A stretch of 64,000 nucleotides of DNA from Trichinella spiralis (taxonomy: Eukaryota > Nematoda > Enoplea > Trichinellida > Trichinellidae). This document shows, in pieces, positions 24,379 to 36,359 of the stretch. A model generated the notes under the pieces. It saw only the letters and a program-made list of their open reading frames with translations. It was not told the DNA's origin and did not search any database. The translations under genes and the position numbers were made by a program. Every line of letters begins with the position of its first letter. The stretch's first letter is position 1. The stretch covers positions 16,712,425 through 16,776,424 of the forward strand of contig CM012954.1 of NCBI GenBank assembly GCA_000181795.3, written 5' to 3'.

Positions 24379-27300
24379 TCACTGAACTTCTGCAATACTT
24401 AAATATGCACTTGCTGTAGCGTTGTTTTCATTTTTATTTTCATATTCTGCGCTAAGTGCCAACTTTATACCGAAAGTGATTTCCACGTTGTGCTTCTTGC
24501 AAATCAACGGTGCTCCGACAGACTAGAATTTGATTTTTATTTAAATTTAAAGACATTTATTATTAGTTGACTTTTGATACACTTACATGTGTTATTAGAG
24601 AGTTTTCTTCAGATACACAAATCATGAAATTGCGGTCAAATTTATTTCCGAAAAATTGTTCACACGCAATAGGCATGACGATGTCGACTTCATTATTTTG
24701 CACAATTCCATCTTCATCCAAACCTGTAGTGTAGCAACTGTCCACCCCGTTGATATGTTCCTTACGACGAGCCCTTCTGGGATACGAGGTGCCGTTTTCC
24801 CTCTTCCAAATGGATTTGCTCATTTCCAGGATGAGGAATCCCAAATTTCCATTGCCAATTTCACGTACGCTTACTGTATGAATTCGTATCAGGGCAGCTG
24901 CTGCTTTTCCACTGATTGTTGGCTGAAATCCGGCGAAGAAAGCTATCATATCTGGAAGACGTCTGGGAAAAATGTTTTTTTTATCTCAAATTTGAAAAGC
25001 TGCACATTTGCCAACTGACAATTGCCAGCACATACCTTCTTGGAAGGCATTTCATCGCCGTGAGCAGTAGTAGTGTTTCAGAACGTTCTGGTGCAAATAG
25101 AGCGACAGCTGTACAAACAATGGATACATTTTCACTTTTTTCGGCAACAACATGACCAACACTATCAGCGGTTGGTATATCTTGAAGCAAATCGTACTGA
25201 AATTTAAGGAAAAGTTGTTCTTATTTCACACAACTCTTTAATGAAATTGAAAATGGAACTGAATTTTTTGTTTTGTTTTAATGCAGCGTTTCAATATTAT
25301 TATTACCTCAGGATGCTTTGGGTAAAGTTTTTTTAGAATTCTGTGTATGTGTTCGTCATTAATATCGAATTGAACTTCCATTTCTGAAAGACGCTGAATT
25401 AGATAGTCTAGATATGGGCTTTGGGGGGGGGTATGTTTACCATTTTTATAATTATCACTGGTAGAATGTTTCAATATATTTTTTGCGAAGGCTTTCGAAG
25501 TGAAATATTCCGCAAATAAACCTACTCTATCTCTTGTTAATGCGAAAAAACTCTGAGAAAAAATACCATACAAATACGCTTTGCCACTGACGAAGCATGT
25601 TAGCCCTGCGCCGTCGTGCTATATGAAAAGCATACGTTATGGTCTTTATCGTCATTATTATTTAAATTTATAAATCGACAAATTACCTTGACATTTTGCA
25701 ATTTTTTCACCTCTGAGCACAGTCCTTTCTTGTTCTCGAGAACACGGAATGTATCTTTCGTGCAAGGAAACTCAAATATCAAAGATGCTGGGTATTCAGC
25801 TACAACATTTTTTTTCATATTGTAACCTGAGACGAAGCATTTCTGGGCCACATGTAGCTTTTTGGATTTAATTAAGCAAACTGGATGTCTGTTTTTGTGC
25901 AAAATTGCGGGCGTTTTCAGTTTCAACAAAGTAATATGCGGTCTTGAAGTCGAATCTTTGTACTCTTTGATGTCTTGTATTTTTAAGCTGTTTCTTATCA
26001 TTTCTGAAACATTTCTAGGATTGTATTTTCCAACGAAAACGTAAAATAGTTTCTTTTTTTTCTCTGAATCATTACTGAAAAAAATAAGAAAGAAAACATT
26101 TCTATTAAGCAGTTTAACAGTCAGTATCTCATTCTCGTCTCACTTATTATATCCAAAACACCGTGAAGAGGTCAGTACAAATTGAGTCCAATTCGATGCA
26201 TGCTGGATGTCGGCACTTTGAATTAAAATACCCAAGCAGTGTACAAGCGGAGATTGATGTTTCAAAATAGTTACTGTCCAAGGGAACGAATGTCTTCCAT
26301 AAAAGTAGTCCTCTTCGGTGAGGTTGAATTGTCCAACATCACCGCAACCAATGTTCATATTCTGATGTGAAGATATTTTGCAGAAATATTTGTTTTCAAT
26401 AAATCAAGCACAGTATTCAACATTTGAAAAATGTAAATAATTTTTTCAAAATTTAATTTTCATACCTTGTCAGTGTTGGATGGCTTGAAAATATCCATAT
26501 CTTCTTCAGATTCTGACCAGTATTCTTCTGGATTTTCTAATTTTACAACAATAATATTTTATCATTGCAATTATTATTGCATTTTTGGGTTGAAATTTTT
26601 CACTTACCTGTTTCTTGTAATTTTCCTATTTGTTCATTCTGTAAAATGATGAATTTGATTCTAAGCGGTTTGATAAAAGCGAAATTGCACACACCCACAT
26701 ATATATATGTTGTGGCAAATGTTAACATTTGTCTGCTTTATCGAAGTTATGTGTATTTCATTATTGTATATATTAATTTATAAAACTAGCGGATGTATAA
26801 TTAATAGATTGTATGATATTAAAATGGAATTAAATTAACATTATTGTGTTTAGTTTTAATATTTCTTTTTAAATGTAACATTTTGAATTTTAGGTATTAC
26901 TTTTTCAATTATTTCCATGCCATATTGTGATCCAGTTTTATTGTATTTTGTCAGTACAACATTTGTGTTTTCTGCTTCAGAGGCTGTGAAAAGAAATTCA
27001 ATTAGAAAACTTTTCCTCAGCTATATCAACTATTCACTAGTTACCTAGCGATGTAGTTAAACTTGCCAAAGCATCGTTTACGTGGAATATTTTTATGAAT
27101 CGTATTGACTGAAAAATTGTCAAATGAATCATTTTAGCAACTTTTCATTATCGATTTGCATTTTTAAGAAATTATTTAATGTTAATAATAATCATCAAGC
27201 AGTTATATAACACTTTGAATTACTTTAAAAAAATTTTATACTTGTTAATTGAAAACATATGCATAATGGAACGAGTAATTTTCAGATGTTAACTACTAAT

Positions 27301-27381
27301 AATAATTAATAGATTTTCACTTACTTCCGTGAATAGTAAATGGCAAAATAGTGTGAAAATCAACAGAAGCGGAGTCCACAT
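24379..27381 (-). CDS. Pseudoprotease gene C: secreted, acidic linker, two inactive S1 domains
   Basis: Start ATG 27381, stop TGA 24379-24381. Exon 1 is a signal peptide (MWTPLLLIFTLFCHLLFTE). Linker exons include AEAENTNVVLTKYNKTG and an acidic exon EEYWSESEEDMDIF. Domain 1: CGDVGQFNLTEEDYFYGRHS then FPWTV; LTSSRC for TAAHC; PHITLLKLKTP with His at the Asp position; HDGAGLTC for GDSGGP. Domain 2: LLTAMKC, NLGFLIL and SVGAPLIC. The bridge KAYLYGIFSQS...LFAEYFTS matches B. Exon phases across 26140-25600 join cleanly (YNK to NDSEKKKKLFYVFVG), so the gene looks whole. A secreted, catalytically dead trypsin-fold protein; function unknown. Confidence 0.75.
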
Positions 27382-29977
27382 TGGTATAACTTTAAAACAA
27401 GAATTTTAATTCAAATATACGTATATACAAATTCTGCATCTATATATATAAGTTAATATTTGTATAATGGAGAAATTTTACTACAGTTTTGCCCAATTGA
27501 TCATTTTCAACTAGCATTTTGACAATTACAGGAGTAACTGCCTAAATAATTACATCATTTAAATTGCGAGCATAACAATTCAGTTGTTAAATTAACTTTT
27601 GAAACTTTGTTTATTGTCTTTTCTTGTTTTTTATAACGTAATTACTTGCTTATTAAATGAACATATAAATGCAGTTAATTATCGCAGTTGTACGGTAATT
27701 AATTAATCAACGTTGACCTTAATTGCTATTTCAAACTTTTGAATTAAACGTTTTATTAAATCAACAAACCAATTTCAACAATGGATGAAAAGGAAGTTGC
27801 AAAATTTCTACTTGATTTGCTTCATTTGCAATATAAATATAGCATTTTTATTTTTTTAATTTATGCTTTTGATTGTTTAGATCAAAGCTGCTTTTTGCTG
27901 ATGTGAAATTTTAGAAAATTTTTTCATATAGAAACTTTTACCAATAAAATATTCTTGATGAATACTTCTTAACGTTTCTTTTTTTATTTTGAAGTTCCAT
28001 CAGAAATTCGTATAGGATAACTTATGAAATAACTATTCAGTATTCTCGTGCACTCATTTTCGTTTTTATAATACTTTACTCATTTAAATATGCACCCACA
28101 GATGATGAAGCACTGATAAGTAAATTGCATGTTCAATTTATCAGATCCGTTTCATTTTGCACAACAGTGGAGCAACCTTTAACTGCGGAATAGTGTTTTA
28201 TTATAATTTTTTTGTTAGAATTGATTTGAAACTGTTAATTTAGTACTTTGATAAAATTATCTTATGGTTCTAATTTTTGCACATGTGAATAAGTCTGCAT
28301 TAGGATTGCTGTTTGATGCTTGTTGAGTAATAAATTATTTTTATTTTATTTGCTCCAAAATTTCATATCACGTGCCATTACAGTCGTTGCTATTGGTGCA
28401 CGGATTTTTGAATAATTGTATTTGTTATTGGTTCAGGGAGTTTCAACTGTATGATCATTATTATTTGTAACATTACAGAATCACGGTTCCAATTAACGTA
28501 AATGCTGTTATAAATATTTCTTTTAGTTTTCTTTACTGATGCAACTCAAAGTTCATTGATGATAGCATTGTGATTGTGGAAAATTATTTCTAATTGAATT
28601 TTATAATTCGAAATTAATATAAATTGCATTAGAAAAAAAGAAGAAAAACAACGAAAATTTTTGTATAACTTGCTAGGAGTGATGCGTCAGCAAATGTCAC
28701 TTGTATTGTTTACAGCGAAAGAATTGCAGAGCACAATGCTTTTCACCACATTTGAATCGCTTGTTTATCAGTAGATTTCGCGTTGATTATTTCGAACTGA
28801 ACATATTTTGGATAATTTTAAAATTGTTTCAGCATCACTTATTAGTCAAGGTTACAGAATTTAATATTTTGAATTTGAAATTTTGAAAGCAAGTAGCAAT
28901 TGATATTTTTGGCTGAACACTGCCAGAATGACTACTGTTGTTTTTGGATACAGCATTCTGTAATTTTCCTAATCAAATATTGTTTGTGTACAGATGATAA
29001 AGTTTCGAAATTTACGTCAAGTGTATATTGATTTATTATCATTAGTTGTGGTTAATTAGTGAATCTTTATGAATATACGGACAATGAATGGTTTTTTAGC
29101 GTTGGCTTTTGGCATTTTGAAACAATCAATTTCATTTACCTGGAGCATTTCAGCGATTTTCCAAATGATTTATGTTCAATCTAAATGTGAATTAAATTTG
29201 AAATGCTTTATTATTTGTTTGTTGTTTCCCATTTTATTTGAAGACAAGCTTTATACAAACTTATTTCAACGAAATTTATTTAAATGAACCATTGAAAGAT
29301 CAATGAAATGGTGTAAAAGGAAGAAATGCATCCATTGATTGTAGCAATTTCATGTTTCGCAATTGCTAAAATTTTCATTTGTTTATTGTTGTAGCTGTTC
29401 TGTTTATTTTGCTGTCCTCTACCATAACCTTGTGCAAATAGGAATTAATGGAAGAAATGATAACTTGTGATGTCATTCTACTATAATCAATATCTCTGTT
29501 TATTTAGCTTGATTGGTAAATTTCAGGTGCTTTTATTCTTCTCTTTGAGTTTCTGTTTTTTCTTTTTTTGCAACTTTTACGTTATTTTAATATTTCATTT
29601 TATTTTATCTTATTCTATTTTATTTTTTCTTAATTAGTTCATTTTATGTTTTTTTAATGTGGCGTGTACACCATTCTTAAAACCACTTATCCATTTAGAT
29701 CTTCTGAACATCATTTGTTTGCTGCACATTTTTCTCATTCTGATCAGTACATTCCTTTTTATTTTTGCACATGTTTTAAATGTTCTCAGCGTTATGATTT
29801 TATGTTTTTGATCTTAAAAGCTCAATTTTTCTGCAAATGGTCAACAATTTTGATCTTTATTTTAATAATGAATCGTATTTACGGCAATAATTATTGTTAT
29901 CTTGTTTGAAAATTATTCACTAGTCTTTTTCAGTATTTATGTTATGCTATGTTGGATAATTGCCACAATAACATTTT
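27382..29977. other. AT-rich intergenic gap between genes C and D
   Basis: About 2.6 kb. Short open frames (for example 28701-28886, 29069-29287, 29664-29909) lack family motifs or splice context. No repeat or extra protease remnant recognised. Confidence 0.55.
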
Positions 29978-32473
29978 TCATTCACCTTTTCTTACTAAAT
30001 CGACGTAGGCAAACAGTTGTTCAGAATTTTTGGTTTTTGCATCTTTCTCTTGTGGTACGGTTGATCTGATACCTACTTGCATGTAATTATCAGAATCAAC
30101 TCTTTTGCAAATCAACGGTGCCCCGATCGGCTGAAAATAAATATATAAACAAACAAGCAAACAAACAACAGGTTGAAAATTTTCTTTACATAGAACAGAT
30201 TGTCACTGGTGTGGGTGGCGCAGAGCATTGCTTTCGGATTGAATATCATTCCGAAGCCGAGAAGGCATGTTGGTTTTTTTTGCAATGAAATCTCTACAGT
30301 GACCACACGTCCAGATCGATCTAAGCCGGATGTGAAACAGTGCTGATCGTCGTATTCTTCGCCTGAATGGTTGGGAAAATCGAACGGATGATCAATTCCT
30401 TCAACTTCAAATGGATGGCCCAGTCGAATTAACGTCAAGCCGAAACGATTCAGATCCAAGGCTTCATCTTTGGCTGAGAAGCTGGTCGAATGCTTTACCG
30501 GTATCAGACGTACATTTTGAACATCCTCTGGACTTTTATTGCTTGAAAAGCCGGTGAATACTTTGAACCACCAATTTTTTCTTCAAAAATACACAATGAT
30601 AATAAATGAAGAAAAATAAGATCATTGAAGAAGTGAAAAATTTTTGCATACTTCATGTAGCTGACTTTCAAGCATTGTGTTGATGTAACAAGAGTTCTGC
30701 TTACATTGCTGTTGGGTTCAATGTACAACGATGCCGTGCAGATTGGTTCAAGTCCTGTACTTTTATCAATTAATAACTGCACTACTTGATTTGATAATGG
30801 ACCACTGGACACCACTTTGAACTTAATGAACATGAAGTGAATTATGGTGGCAAAAAATAATTTTTCTCATACTATTATTAGTGTATTTAAAGTAATTAAA
30901 TCATCAAAGTGACTTTACTTTAGGATGTCCAGGATATATTTTGCTTATAGATTCTTCGGCTGTTCGCTGAGAATCAGAAAAATAATTGTGTGTAATATCT
31001 GAAAAGGAACAGTTAGAAAAAAAGGACTTTCAGTTGTATTACTGTAGTGAGTGAATGATGGATAGGATGACTGACCTCCGTCTCTCAGTTTCAACGCGTT
31101 TTCGTAATTGCTCAGAAAGTTTACTGTAAATTCTGCCGAGCCAAAATATTCTGCGAATATGGTCAGTTGCCGTAAGTATGGGTGTATGTTTTGGGCTTCA
31201 TCCATTTCACCACTGTACACTCCGTATAAATAGCCGATGTGGTTGACGAAACATGTCAAAGCTGCTCCAGAATGCTATAAAACAACAAATTTTGTTAAAA
31301 TTTTGGTGAAAATTTTTACTGTCTTTTGAAATTAGATTATTTCTTTACTCCAACATTCATGGTTTTTGCTTTGTAACCGCAAACACCTGAAATGTGACCC
31401 AGTTGAGGATGTGCATTTCTGTTGCAAGGGATTTCTTTCGACAGCAATGTTGGATATTCAGATTTAGTTTGCTTTCTCATATTGAAGCCTCCAGTGAAGC
31501 ATTGATCAGGTGTTTGTGGGTTGCTGTCACTGACCAGACATGCGGGATAAATAGCCCTACTGAAAGGGATTGCATCTTGCAATTTAAGAACTACAAAACC
31601 TGGTGCTGAATAGGAATCAGTGACACCCAATAGTCCTCTGATCGTGACACTTTGTTTATCATATTGTTCTGTGAAACGTTTTTTGTAACTGCCATAATAA
31701 ACTACCCAATCGTCAATAACAATTGACGGATCAGTATTGCTGAAATGAGAAAGAGCAATCGAATGGAAAAATGTTCTCTAATTTCACAGATTTTTTCAAA
31801 ATTCTCTTACCCAAAACATTCTGGCGATGTTACAATCATATCACTGGAATTGGAACTGTGCTGAATATCCGCAAACTGAATAATCGTACCGAGGCATTTG
31901 ATTCCCCTCTCCACTCTGTCCATAAGAATCACCGACCAAGGGAACCCTTTTCTCTGGTACAGATAGTCGTTTCTTGTCAGATTGAATTGGGTAGTATTTC
32001 CGCAAGCGAAATTTGATTTCTACAAATTTTCAACAGAAAAAGGGAATAATTAAAAACGAAAAAGAATTTATTTTACAAAATTTAGCATTTGCAGAAGTAT
32101 TTTTTTTTAATACACTCACTTTATCTGTAGGTTCTGACATAAATTCAGTGTATTCATCACTGTCATGATCGTATTTTTCTTCATTGTCTATAAATTCGGT
32201 TTGATATTCTGAAACAGACTAGTATAACGTTAGTTGAATATCATTATGGAATAAATGAGACAATTGAAATGGAAACCTTCGCTGTTTTCATACAACTCTC
32301 TGCTGATTGTTTCCTGGAAAAGCAAGTAATTTTTTGTAATTTAAAATTATTAAAACGTTAAGATTATTAGATGTAAAAGGAAATGAATGTGAAAATAAAT
32401 TGCGCACTTGTTCTGTATAGGAAGCATAGATGAATGATAGGAAGAGGATTGCAATGAAAAATGAATTGTTCAT
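29978..32473 (-). CDS. Pseudoprotease gene D: secreted, acidic linker, two inactive S1 domains
   Basis: Start ATG 32473, stop TGA 29978-29980. Signal peptide MNNSFFIAILFLSFIYASYT. An acidic linker exon (FIDNEEKYDHDSDEYTEF) precedes domain 1: CGNTTQFNLTRNDYLYQRKG then FPWSVIL. Catalytic positions: VTSPEC for TAAHC, APGFVVLKL for DIALLKL, HSGAALTC for GDSGGP. The last keeps a Ser at the nucleophile position, but without the preceding Asp and without His or Asp of the triad. Domain 2: LVTSTQC, RFGLTLIRL and PIGAPLIC. Bridge: IGYLYGVY...IFAEYFGS. Same strand and architecture as A-C, so tandem duplication is the simplest origin. Secreted; function unknown. Confidence 0.75.
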
Positions 32474-34043
32474 CGTTTTTTCAACCAAGCACTTGCTGTT
32501 GCCTAATACGAAAACATGCAAATTGTCAATGGTCGATTGCTTTCCAACAGTATATATTGTTTTTGTCGACTGTTTAATATTGTTGCGTTTTATTTGCTGT
32601 GCTTTGAATTTGAATCAAAAATATTTAATCAACTAATGAAAATTTATTGTCAGTAAAATTAAACAAACTTGTCGGCTTAACAATAGAAATTATTTTAATC
32701 GATCTATATAATTATGAAAACTGCACTACTGTGCATTTTGCTATATTTGTGCTCAGAATTGAGCACCATGACATTTTTTTTTATTTGTTGAAAATATTTT
32801 TTTTTCATCAAATGGCAATTTTATTTACACTTTCAAAACGCAATGCAGTATAATAATTAATGTTGATTCGCACGGTTCATCTACATATTTGGGCTTATTT
32901 TTAATTTATTTTATCATGTGCTTGCAATTGTAGCAGCTTTCTGTTGATATTTGATTATTTTTTCAGCATACTGAATACTTGCATTCATATTTTCAAATAT
33001 GTGCAATAATATATTATTTTTTCTTCAATTTTTTGTGTACGTAAGTGCAATAATTCGAGTCGCTTAGAATGAATTCTGCTTTGCAACAACACATTGCCAA
33101 AGCATTGGAAAATTGTTTCTAATCGAAAGAATCCAAATAAAATTTGAATATATACATAAATAGATAAATGGTATTTTTTTTCAAGTTAATTAATTTAATA
33201 TGCATATACTTTTAGAATTTACATTTTAAATCATATTTCAGTCAAGGGTTTATTTCATGTTTTTTAATAAATATTTTTGTGTATTAATTTACTTTTTTCT
33301 TATTGTTTAATGTTTCTTTTGCTGTTTACATGCGCTTGTAACAGCTATTGTATATTTGAGTAGTTTTCGTAAAATCCAATGTGAAATAGTTTCTTCATTA
33401 AATATTCTATTATCAATGAACAAATAATTGGTTTTATGGAGTAGAACAATAGAACCGCAGTGAGTATAACGGATTATTTTTATATTTATTTTCATTTTCT
33501 TTCCATCAAATGTTGGGAAACAGAACAATTTATTTAATCATCTCTGTATAGAAAAATGTGTTTATCCGTTTTTTCGTTACATACTACTTCTATTTACGTG
33601 TTGAATTCTGTTATGAAGTTATTCACAAATCAGTTATGTATTTATAGAAAGAACTGAATTTTAATCACACGCTACCATTAACAATACATATACAAAAGAT
33701 TGAATGTATATAATGTATACATAGAGAATACTGAATGATACAGAAATACATAGGATCAGTAAAAAAAATGAAGAGATTCAACAATCTGGTCAATCACAAT
33801 CTCGGCTTCAGACAATATATACCCGCTTAGAAGAACGCAGAATATTTTCAAACGGCAACTCAGCTTGGCAGAAAGAGAATAGAACAGTGCAATTACAATG
33901 AAAACCACGGTGTGTGTGTGTGTATGCATGTGTGACATAACTACTAACTGTGTTGTGTTATTAGAAGTGTCATTTGTTCAGTCGGTATGTATGTTAAGTA
34001 GAAATGTGTTCTTCTTCCAGTTAGATTTTAGGTGGTGCAAAAA
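32474..34043. other. Intergenic gap
   Basis: About 1.6 kb between gene D and the ATPase beta stop codon. AT-rich; includes a short TG run at 33910-33923. It should hold the D promoter and the ATPase 3' UTR. No exon recognised. Confidence 0.5.
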
Positions 34044-35249
34044 TTAGGGAAATGTCGATTTGTCATTTGAACTTTCCGGCCTGGGATTGTTGTACTCGAA
34101 TTCAATGGTGTGAATACCTTCCAATTCGTCAATGTTGACCGTCATAATCTGACACATCACGTGCAATTCGACAAAGCGATGTGGTTCAATTATTTGAACA
34201 AACATCTAACAAAAAGAACAAATTTGAAAAAAAACCAAACAAATAATCCAATATAATTTTTCAAATTTAAACAACAACAACAAAATCATCTACCAGTGGA
34301 GGTAAGGATGAATGATTCAATATGAACGACTGGTTAAAACCACTGTCTGGAAAGTATCGGAATATCGGTTCATCAACTGGTGGATCTCCGTCTCCCATTT
34401 GCTAAATCGTTATCGCTTGCTTATTCGCAGTTGTGATACGAATGAATCGCACAATTTACCGCAATGCTGCAAGAGAGGGGTATGTGATTTTGATCGAACA
34501 AACGATTTGAATGGTGACCATCGACCAGTTTGAGGGTTTTCAGAAATTCTTCACTAATTACTGGCCTCCACTGACCAACCTGAAATTATCAGATGTTTTT
34601 TTTTCTGCAATATTCAAAAAATGATGATGTTTCCTTTTCGAATACATTTCGCAAAGTGAAGAGAACACACGGGCTGCCTGTCGCGTAACCGTAGTCTGTT
34701 TCCGACGTACAATTAGGTCCAAGCCAATTCAAATCGAAATTGCAAACTTTGTTCTTTCCAACGGCAGAATTTTCAACACAATCCGTAGTCGACAATTGTT
34801 CACTTTGATTTCTATAAGCTGCAAAAGCAACTGCTGCCCTTGTAACGAGTATAAATTTGAAATATAAAATTCATATTTCCAATTATTACCGGCTAAATAT
34901 TGGTCAATTTCATCGGCATAGGCGCGATAAGCGGGCTTGAATTTTTCAGCTGGATTATAAACAAGCACGGCAATGTCGTGCAGATCAAGATCTGGTATCA
35001 TGTACAATCCTAAATAAAAGAGAATATCAATAACGATAACAACTCCAAATCTCGGTTGAATGACAGACACATGCCACACACACATACATACCTGAAGCTT
35101 TCAAACGATCACTGCGATTGATGTATGAAATCACTTGACCCAGGCCAACAAACAAAGCTATCAACACAGCTATGCAACAACAGGTGACCACTACTGCGAT
35201 TCCTAAACAAAACTCAATTGTTATTGCAATTTCACCGTATGCATAAACA

Positions 35250-35299
<50 letters not shown>

Positions 35300-35981
35300 G
35301 ATTATATTAATAATGGATAATTTTGCCTATGCAATATTTGCGCCTGAAAGTCATTCAATTTTAATTATTAATACATGAAATATTCTCCACTAGAAAGAAA
35401 GAAAACAATTGTAAAAAAGAGGTATAAACTAAAACTAGACCAAGGTGACTACGTAAGCAATTGGTGCTTACAAATGAAATGAAAGGAATGTTAGTAGAAA
35501 AAACAGGTTCCACAAAGGAAAGAATAAAGACGGCTTGTTTCTATGGTTCGGAAATGAAAACTATTGCTAAATTAATATTTGAGAATTTATAGAAAGAACA
35601 ATGGAAAAAATATTCCATATTTAAACTGATTTTCAACAAACAATGAACGATTCGATTTTAACGAATACAAACAAATTATAAACACACACACGAATGTAAA
35701 TAATAGAAATAGAACAATTGCACATCTTGATGATGAACACTTCATCAGCAGAGTGTACACCAGGCAGTGGCAATCGTTGGCTCACCTAGGCAACAATTAC
35801 GCTGTTTTGGCGACCAGCTGGGATCGTAGAAGATGGTACGCAAGCCAATTGGACCGGGTAAAATCGGTTCCAAACTTCGTGTAGAACCTGACAAATCCTC
35901 AATTGTCAGATCAGCACGGTAAACGTCGTCGTCCATTTCCAATGCTTCCGGCTCTGCCACGATAGCGTAACGGCTAACCAT
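34044..35981 (-). CDS. Na+/K+-ATPase beta subunit
   Basis: About seven exons from ATG 35981 to TAA 34044-34046. A cytoplasmic N-terminus (MVSRYAIVAEPEALEMDDD) has ...LRTIFYDPSWSPKQRNCC, then one transmembrane helix (IAVVVTCCCIAVLIALFVGL). The ectodomain has the family's cysteine-bearing segments: VCNFDLNWLGPNCTSETDY and GYATGSPCVLFTLRN, VGQWRPVISEEF, FRYFPDSGFNQSFILN, LPPL, and VELHVMCQIMTVNIDELEG then IHTIEFEYNN. The conserved end of the beta fold is therefore present. Beta subunits are type II glycoproteins that fold and deliver the alpha pump to the plasma membrane. An (ATT)n tract lies in the first intron. A TATA box precedes the gene. The paralogue type cannot be told from this sequence. 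Confidence 0.87.
35251..35299. repeat. (ATT)n microsatellite, ATPase beta intron
   Basis: Sixteen perfect ATT units in the first intron of the beta-subunit gene. Confidence 0.97.
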
Positions 35982-36359
35982 CTTGCAAAGTGCTCTTTTC
36001 GGCTCAACCGTTCAAAGTCGAAAAACTTCAATTCCCAACAATAACGATGAAAACAGTCCCGAATTGGACCTTTTATAAGTGTTCACGTTGTCGCTTTCGA
36101 CCGAAACGGTCCAATTGAAAATATCGACTATCAAAAAATGCGAACTTCGCTACTCATCAATGGCACGGTAATTGCCAGTTGCATACTGTATTTTAATGAT
36201 TTTCAAGGTTTACATTTGCTCAGATTCTCACTTGCCAAGGTAATGATGTTTGTTTTCCTAATGGCACATTTCTTTACTGAACCGACCAAATTCATTGTTC
36301 TTTTTACGATTTTTAGGTGTTTATAGAGAAAATGGAATTGCACTGAAAGTCAACCTTTT
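35982..36359. other. Spacer: ATPase beta promoter and TAF1C-like 3' end
   Basis: About 380 bases; both flanking genes are minus-strand. Contains the TATA box and inverted repeat listed at 36061-36117. A plus-strand open frame at 36138-36326 has no family signal. Confidence 0.6.
36061..36117 (-). promoter_or_regulatory. TATA-box promoter of the ATPase beta gene
   Basis: On the minus strand CTTATAAAAGG (forward 36069-36079) is a near-perfect TATA box about 90 bases upstream of the start codon at 35981. This leaves room for a short leader. It is bracketed by AATTGGACC (36062-36070) and GGTCCAATT (36108-36116), an exact 9-base inverted repeat. Confidence 0.6.

Noticed and set aside
14991-32473. 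Calling A-D active trypsins
   Set aside because: No domain has the His or Asp of the triad or a GDSGG site.
14991-32473. Calling A-D decayed pseudogenes
   Set aside because: Signal peptides, splice phases, cysteines and frames are intact in all four copies.
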